A DNA stretch of 64,000 nt from Muribaculaceae bacterium Isolate-013 (NCI) (lineage in GTDB: Bacteria > Bacteroidota > Bacteroidia > Bacteroidales > Muribaculaceae): assembly GCA_004102785.1 (NCBI GenBank), contig SCEJ01000004.1:43407-107406 (forward strand), given 5' to 3'. Both the position numbers and the translations under genes were made by a program. Under the pieces are notes generated by a model. That model searched no databases. It was not told the DNA's origin and was given only the letters and a program-made list of their open reading frames with translations. Each line of letters begins with the position of its first letter. Within the stretch, counting starts at the first letter, position 1. This document shows, in pieces, positions 60,901 through 64,000 of this stretch.

Positions 60901-61946
60901 TTGAGAATATCGTCGTGCCCTCGCTTGCCAACAAATTCGAGGCCGGAATGTATCTCATAAAGGATGTTCCAGCCGGAGCGGTATCCCTCAACTTCACCAT
61001 CCTCAACACAGCGGAATTCGACAAGGTCGTTCTGTCGAACTCCGACAAGATCGAGGACATGGAGCCGGAATGGTACTATGACGAGGAACATCTGTGCGCC
61101 GTTGTCGAGACCGTCATCGTCGGTGAGAAATTCCGCTCGTGCATCACAGGCGGCAGCTCCATCGCAAACATGCCGTGGACAGACTTCCACTATTATAGCC
61201 AGCAGAGGGGTATGCAGCAGATCGACGCGATGATGCACTCACGTCTCGCCAACCTCGCCTATGCCTTCTATGGCCGGAGGGATATGCAGGAGCAGTGCGG
61301 AGCCGGGTCGCATACCAACAGCCGAACCATCGGGGCTGACACCATGCTCCGGGGTATGCAGGACACCGTCGGCTATGAATACGCCAAGGCCATCAATCCG
61401 AATGTAACAAACAGCCTTATCGACAACCTCGTGCATCAGTACGCATGGTTCATCGACACAGACGCATTCGGAGCAAAGACCGTGACGCAGGTCAACAATA
61501 TCTGCTGTCTCGGCTATGTAAATCTCTATGGGCATAAATACGAGATGATGGACTGGGTGGATGTTCCGAACGACACCAACAATGTCGGCAAGTGGCGTAT
61601 ATGGATGCCCGACGGCAGCGTCCGTTATGTCAAGGGCATGACCGCCTCCGGCTATTGGATTACCGGGGTCGCGCACGGTCTTTATATGGATATGACCCCC
61701 GTCGGCAGTTTCAACGGAAGCTCCTCCACATACTTCTGTGATACATATTGGTATTCCAGCTCAACAGGCCGTGTGGTCTATCGCGGCAACACCTACGCGT
61801 ATGCGAGTGGCGGCGTGTCGTACGCGAATGCGAGTAACGATGCTTCGAATGCGAGCACGAGTGTCGGCTCGCGTCTGGCCTTCCGCGGACAGATCGTCAA
61901 AGCGTTGAGCGTAGCCGCGTTCAAGGCGTTGAGCGAGGCCGCGTGA
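54981..61946 (+). CDS. Giant tail fibre with DGR-diversified C-terminus
   Basis: 2,321 residues. Layout: N-terminal attachment and Ala-rich coiled coil (~57-117); Gly linker (~390); Ig/beta modules; a concanavalin-like region (~713-933) ending near RVYNRALSDDEELENRMV; a CotH-kinase-like region with RIQGTSSTKYPSKNIRIYF (~1025) and TYYDGDTQLG (~1313); a leucine-rich repeat region (~1527-1693); and a C-terminal lectin-like domain with the variable region at ~2262-2299. The C-terminal ligand-binding fold resembles those used by DGRs. It recognises the host surface; variation is driven by the template repeat at 35688. Confidence 0.9.
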   Translation: MALTQADKNEIINALKAESQGVDELPIVSSLDGIVSLPAIRGTEVVSVPVSLLRKPAEDAAGTANAAAADANSAATSAFNAANDATAAAESADEAAQEADRAAEKAYDAVTAAQGVVSDYESTAIAARNGATARFSRFVQLDATTENMSIVSEDGEIVFLPSKKAFAFLVNGKYYLSWKSDTYPMQMYNEGISQVKKNKLFLCGETLYVWSDEKETLIEASGKGNGSGFYNVTEQQPLTTGYYSKATAVAVLANADIEDEQKRGMIITFESAPGKWEDYRFIGTTLSTFTSPGAWEEYGSKNTVKQITVNGEKKLPDSNGNVSITIDEVSVDDSLDPDSTNPVQNGAVASKVAELEAGTLFGVDTEENDDGSTTVRLNSKTSTIAEFTVKGGGGGGGDDASLTKIVLSASVDKKTIKEGDSALLSWFYDHQYSGGDDKGQSTGQKATVRIEVHRGTVVTYTETKQDVSSNTYTLDLSKYLLLGTSDIYVIATTTDPNTGKEQRKQAYLSIKVVTLSLSSSYNIASGIAQGGFGVHDTVEIPYAVTGSGTKSVALYVDGVQRNLHSITRSGTTNSNFNLDMAGLAVGRHTVQMVAEMEQDGLTLKSESIYFDILKSGSSAPFLGTKIVHPDGRILTGTEHTTPTIEVGQYEKCEFEFVAYDPTVIPATVELWQNGKLARTVAAPRTVQTYSNRFTEKGRQSLQLKLGSATYTINIDVEESGIDISEATYGLQFKLDATGRSNEESNPATWESNGVTTSFEGVDWASSGWVDGALRLTNGAKAVIHTKPFSSDVKTTGLTVEITMRVSNVMDREAAVVSCLDNGKGLLITTQEASFRTGQSVSYENEDGETVQREIKLATNYAAGDWMKVALMVGTASEDRLMQLYVTGNRTGADIYDTSFNFRQDNPQEITIDSAEADVEIKCIRVYNRALSDDEELENRMVDSETTDEMMEIYSENDIIGDTGDVDMDKLRAMGKGVLRIVRQNMLNDVYETNNKKTDFLADVYFYSPLGSDYDFILTNCYIRIQGTSSTKYPSKNIRIYFTKGSEMLSMTGKNVLPGNKYVMRPGAVPVPIVCCKSDYSDSSMSLNTGGAKLFNDVMKELGLLTPPQRHQYEQGGNSLGAVSIRTAIDGMPIDIFCAETADGENVYYGQYNFNNEKSKSGPVFGMEGVEGYTAACPIALEMLNNTSPVCLFQSTSDTHLAENFDAGAEVNYGVDASGKVQSDGDVKWVGLATAQQTALKRLYSWIRSCVPSGANPGDLSTFKSEKFKNEIGQYFDKDFILTYYIFTDYFLSVDQRAKNMMLRTWDGLKWYITYYDGDTQLGKRNDCFLVYLYTTDRNTWDAEASKYAFEGHDSWLWNLVLANLEDDLKRCAANFRAVMTNERVLAMLNDEQSGNWSDRAFNKSGYLKYIAPAVQTMYGKKWPFIFALQGSNKSHRTFFFTNRAALLDAKYGTSNFTSDNIDLYMARSASDAADTVRITANETYAFGYGTNNSPNIANTGIVAGGTVATLDITGAYTVNDPLRIYGASRARVLDLTGASNHLKNALDLGKCTALRELNLQAATGGGSTGWWLAIDNCRQLRKLNLRNQAQAKTGGSTSTALDLTNQTKLEELDARGTKVQSIVFAKGAPVTVARMPSTITTLRLEYLSKLTSSGLTLESYGNVRTLIFDNCPGINWETLLSRCANVDRLRVTGIDREDDGTWLNKFMAMGGVDASGNSTDTCALVGTVRLTRYIDEAQYQRMCAHFPELNIIQPEYTMIRIDNPADDASVSNLDNNTGYQFGNDYVRSGHLAAIFAKRHRVLAKVTRKPTTRTVRMANTDVTVNNHDGQMTYFPLHDANSNYYADAEDIANCTPAKLDGSEGDLMMYEPGMWVKGINDYLNAANYSCYSSNDRNHRPATPEADILTLDDIKAKGGVIVGRKIVGKDTLAASYTNDSSYSVCQVDVSKHKRVRFPSVPGTGLTGAVFCDASGKVLENIVVPSLANKFEAGMYLIKDVPAGAVSLNFTILNTAEFDKVVLSNSDKIEDMEPEWYYDEEHLCAVVETVIVGEKFRSCITGGSSIANMPWTDFHYYSQQRGMQQIDAMMHSRLANLAYAFYGRRDMQEQCGAGSHTNSRTIGADTMLRGMQDTVGYEYAKAINPNVTNSLIDNLVHQYAWFIDTDAFGAKTVTQVNNICCLGYVNLYGHKYEMMDWVDVPNDTNNVGKWRIWMPDGSVRYVKGMTASGYWITGVAHGLYMDMTPVGSFNGSSSTYFCDTYWYSSSTGRVVYRGNTYAYASGGVSYANASNDASNASTSVGSRLAFRGQIVKALSVAAFKALSEAA
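61766..61878 (+). repeat. DGR variable region (VR)
   Basis: 113 bp at the end of the fibre gene; seven differences from the template repeat, all at template A. Encoded changes are N to T, Y, Y, S, S, S, S. The 3' boundary GTCGGCTCGCGTCTGG is identical in both repeats, then RLAF replaces RLDN. Confidence 0.93.
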
Positions 61947-61990
61947 GCGAAAAGCGAAAAAGCGGTCGCGCAGCGACCCAAAGCGAAAAA

Positions 61991-62023
61991 GAATGGCCTT
62001 CGGACAGTGTTCGGAGGCCATTC
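61991..62023 (+). repeat. Hairpin downstream of VR
   Basis: GAATGGCCT / AGGCCATTC, 9-bp stem with a 15-nt loop, 113 bp after the variable region. DGRs often need a hairpin or cruciform close after the VR; this is further away than usual. It could equally be a terminator. Confidence 0.45.
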
Positions 62024-62050
62024 AAATACTGAGCCGGGGCAACCCCAATC

Positions 62051-62079
62051 CCCGGCGAAGCCGGGTCGAAAATTTTTTT
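62051..62079 (+). terminator. Rho-independent terminator of tail operon
   Basis: CCCGGC-GAA-GCCGGG followed by a run of seven T at 62073. Ends the rightward late operon, 90 bp before the prophage end. Confidence 0.75.
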
Positions 62080-62098
62080 GAAAAATGGTGGTTTGAGT

Positions 62099-62166
62099 AA
62101 CGTTTCGTTTTTCAGCAGTGAACGCTTCGTTTTCCGAGGCGCGAACATTTCGTTTTGCGGATTATA
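62099..62166. promoter_or_regulatory. Right end: terminal repeat and three transposase sites
   Basis: AACGTTTCGTTTT (62099), AACGCTTCGTTTT (62121) and AACATTTCGTTTT (62144) repeat at 22-23 bp. The end is GCGGATTATA at 62157-62166, whose complement TATAATCCGCAAAACGAA aligns base by base with the left end. Confidence 0.78.
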
Positions 62167-62170
62167 AGTG
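62167..62170. repeat. Right target-site copy AGTG
   Basis: Direct repeat of AGTG at 21431-21434. The GTG here is the in-frame codon before CTC CCA TTT of the interrupted host gene. Confidence 0.75.
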
Positions 62171-63874
62171 CTCCCATTTGAGGGCTCGTTACATCCATAT
62201 CTTACCATAAGTGATTTCCTCGAAGAAACGATTATCAAAGTACCTCATACTTTGAATAATACCAATTACTTCGACGGACGCATACATATTGATAAGTCAG
62301 AAATTGCATTTTTGTTGCCAATAACACCTTCGTTCTTCAAATACTTTACTGTTGAAGAACTAAGAGATGTCATGGCAGATGGGAAACCAATGTTTGAGAT
62401 GAAACTTCTTGCTGGAGATTCGGTTTCTGTCACACTGCGTATTCCTATCAAAGGTGCTGGAAATGTATCCTACATCGAGTACACACGTTTGTACTACAAC
62501 AATAGTTCAGCGGATGTAAAAAATAACGCAGGTAATATAGCCGAGATGAAATTCACCGGTTTTATCATGCCGCAGGTCCGTTTCAACAATCCTGAAGACG
62601 CAATCTACAATATATCTTGCGTACAAGCTTCGTCGGCAAAAACGGAGTTTATCTTCTATAAAGGGGCTGAAAAAATACTTCCGAACGCATCAGATTGTAG
62701 AAACGAGGATCAGCAATACCTTACTAAAGCGAATAACTATCTTGTCAAAGGCGAGAACTTTGATTATATTCAAGTTCGCAATCATCATGGTTACTGCGGC
62801 ATCATAGTACCGATATTCAAACAACAGAGAAACGTTGAGCAGTTTGAATTTGCAGTGGACTTGGGAACATCCAATACTCATATAGAGTACCGTAAGGGGC
62901 AAGACAAGCCTCAGGTCTTCGGATTCTCAAAAGCTGACCGTCAACTTTGCGAGATGTTTACACCCACAAAAAATGAATACGGATTTTTTGAGGATTTACT
63001 TGAAGAGACCGAACTCATTGAACGTGATTTCCTTCCTGAGGAAATAGGTAGTGATGATTACTCTTTCCCAACAAGAACGGTTCTCTCTTGTTCAAAAACG
63101 GTAGATTGGAGCGAGGAAGTAAATCCTTTCAACTTAGTAAATCTGCCATTCACCTATGACAAGAGAGCAGATCTACCATACAACAATTTGAAGTACAATA
63201 TCAAATGGGGTAATGGAGATGATCTTCGAGTTATGGAAGCCTATGTACGCTGCCTTATGCTCATTATCCGTAACAAGGTCTTGTTGAACAATGGTGATCT
63301 CAAGCATACCAAAATCACCTGGTTCTATCCGATAAGTATGGCCCCCAAACGCTTGCGCCGGCTCAAAGAAACTTGGGACGAAGCTTACAAGGAATACTTT
63401 GGAGATGGAGTGACAAATTATATGACTGAATCTGCAGCTCCTATCCAGTATTTCTTTAAGCGTTATGCAACTGCGACAAGCCTTGTCAACGTTGATATCG
63501 GTGGCGGCACCACAGACATCGCGTTTGCGAAAGATAAATCTATCCATCATGTGACATCTTTCCGCTTTGCGTCTAACGCACTTTTTGAGAACTCATTCTC
63601 TGACCTTGATGACAACAATGGTATTGTTGATTGGCACAAAGGTGAAATATTGAAACTTCTGGAAGAAAAGAATCTTTCAGAACTTGTACGAGTGTTCAAT
63701 AGCGCCAACAATCATCGCCCATCGAATATGGCATCCTTCCTCTTTGGACTTAAGGATAACTCTATCCCGAAGAAAGCAGGGATTAACGGAAAAGCTCTTG
63801 ACTTCAACTACCTGCTACAAGAGGACGAAGATTTCAAGATTGTCTTTATAGTATTCTATACTTCTATCATATAA
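62171..63874 (+). pseudogene. Actin/Hsp70-like gene, 3' part
   Basis: 567 codons in the same frame as the 5' part. Nucleotide-binding motifs: AVDLGTSNTHIEY (phosphate 1, about residue 580 of the joined protein) and VNVDIGGGTTDIAFAK (phosphate 2, about 793), characteristic of the actin/Hsp70/hexokinase fold. A GTG at 62168 can act as start for the fragment, but it belongs to the interrupted gene. The frame stops at FYTSII, inside what should be a helix after phosphate 2, so the 3' end also looks cut off. Confidence 0.85.
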
Positions 63875-64000
63875 CGCGAGTTCGGGATAAGAACTTTATG
63901 ATTTTCAACCAAGCAAAAGACATAGAGTATTGGGCGGCCTTTCAAGGTCGCCTGATTTATTTGTACAGTTTGGTGTTGTTAATCCCAGAGGACAAGCTGC
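63875..64000 (-). mobile_element. Possible end of an insertion sequence
   Basis: On the minus strand a frame ends SSGINNTKLYK-stop, then an inverted repeat GGCGACCTT / AAGGCCGCC (terminator-like), then a gene-free tail up to GTTCTTATCCCGAACTCGCG. The host gene stops just before it. This suggests an IS or transposon whose 3' gene reads toward the host gene. The repeat partner is outside the window. Confidence 0.4.

Larger units (their letters stand above)
21435..62166 (+). mobile_element. Complete Mu-like transposable prophage, 40.7 kb
   Basis: Both termini read TAT, seven bases, then CAAAACGAA (left strand; right strand reversed), with further copies inside. The content fits Mu: repressor, transposase, MuB, GemA, Gam, gpG, MuF, portal DUF935, terminase and HK97-type protease. 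Differences: siphovirus-type tail genes with tape measure of 1,295 residues, head genes on the opposite strand, a TS-like/Dam pair, a tRNA-like gene and a diversity-generating retroelement. The element interrupts a gene, and no gene in it looks broken, so it may be active. Confidence 0.92.

Noticed and set aside
21437..62176. Prophage ends set at TGGGGCAC ... GTGCTCCCA (TG...CA type)
   Set aside because: The alignment needs different spacing to AAAACGAA, leaves no target duplication and breaks equal positions; TAT...ATA aligns without gaps and restores the host frame.

Overview
The window looks like a Bacteroidales chromosome. Promoters repeatedly match the Bacteroidetes pattern (TTTG/TTG, about 19-20 bp, TAnnTTTG), and the phage-type proteins resemble those of gut Bacteroides/Muribaculaceae prophages. 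The genus cannot be fixed from sequence alone. Three mobile elements, and perhaps a fourth, sit in or around one short chromosomal operon.

(1) 1 to about 18,105: right part of a tyrosine-recombinase prophage or phage-like element. Its early operon reads leftward: small regulators, an SbcC/Rad50-like ATPase, RecT, an MBL-fold hydrolase, a protein with a DGR-type C-terminus, a replication initiator-like protein, a DnaC-like loader, a helicase-methyltransferase fusion and a C5-cytosine methyltransferase. A repressor, small genes and the integrase lie to the right. The left part of the element is outside the window.

(2) 18,198-21,434 and 62,171-63,874: host operon of lower GC. It has a gene fragment, a four-helix membrane protein, a tubulin/FtsZ-like GTPase homologue and an actin/Hsp70-like ATPase homologue. 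The last gene is cut in two by element (3). The halves are in frame, and removing the element plus one AGTG copy rebuilds a gene of about 920 codons. It also seems to end abnormally at 63,874, where the end of another element (probably an IS) may lie. This tubulin-like/actin-like/membrane operon is the best candidate for an undescribed cellular system.

(3) 21,435-62,166 (40.7 kb): a complete Mu-like transposable prophage. It has inverted ends with five transposase-site repeats, a repressor with face-to-face promoters, DDE-type transposase, MuB-like ATPase, GemA-like protein and Gam. A TS-like nucleotide enzyme and a Dam-type methyltransferase probably modify DNA. The head genes (MuF, portal, terminase) read leftward, while protease, capsid, lysis and siphovirus-type tail genes read rightward. 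The two late operons diverge from one control region with a shared palindromic site. A diversity-generating retroelement (reverse transcriptase plus template repeat) diversifies the C-terminus of the 2,321-residue tail fibre; all seven template/variable differences are at template adenines.

Together the Mu-like genes form a full lytic/lysogenic programme: replicative transposition, DNA modification, packaging, tail assembly through a predicted -1 frameshift, lysis by amidase and spanin, and adaptable host recognition. Functions are assigned from motifs and gene order; nothing was searched against a database.
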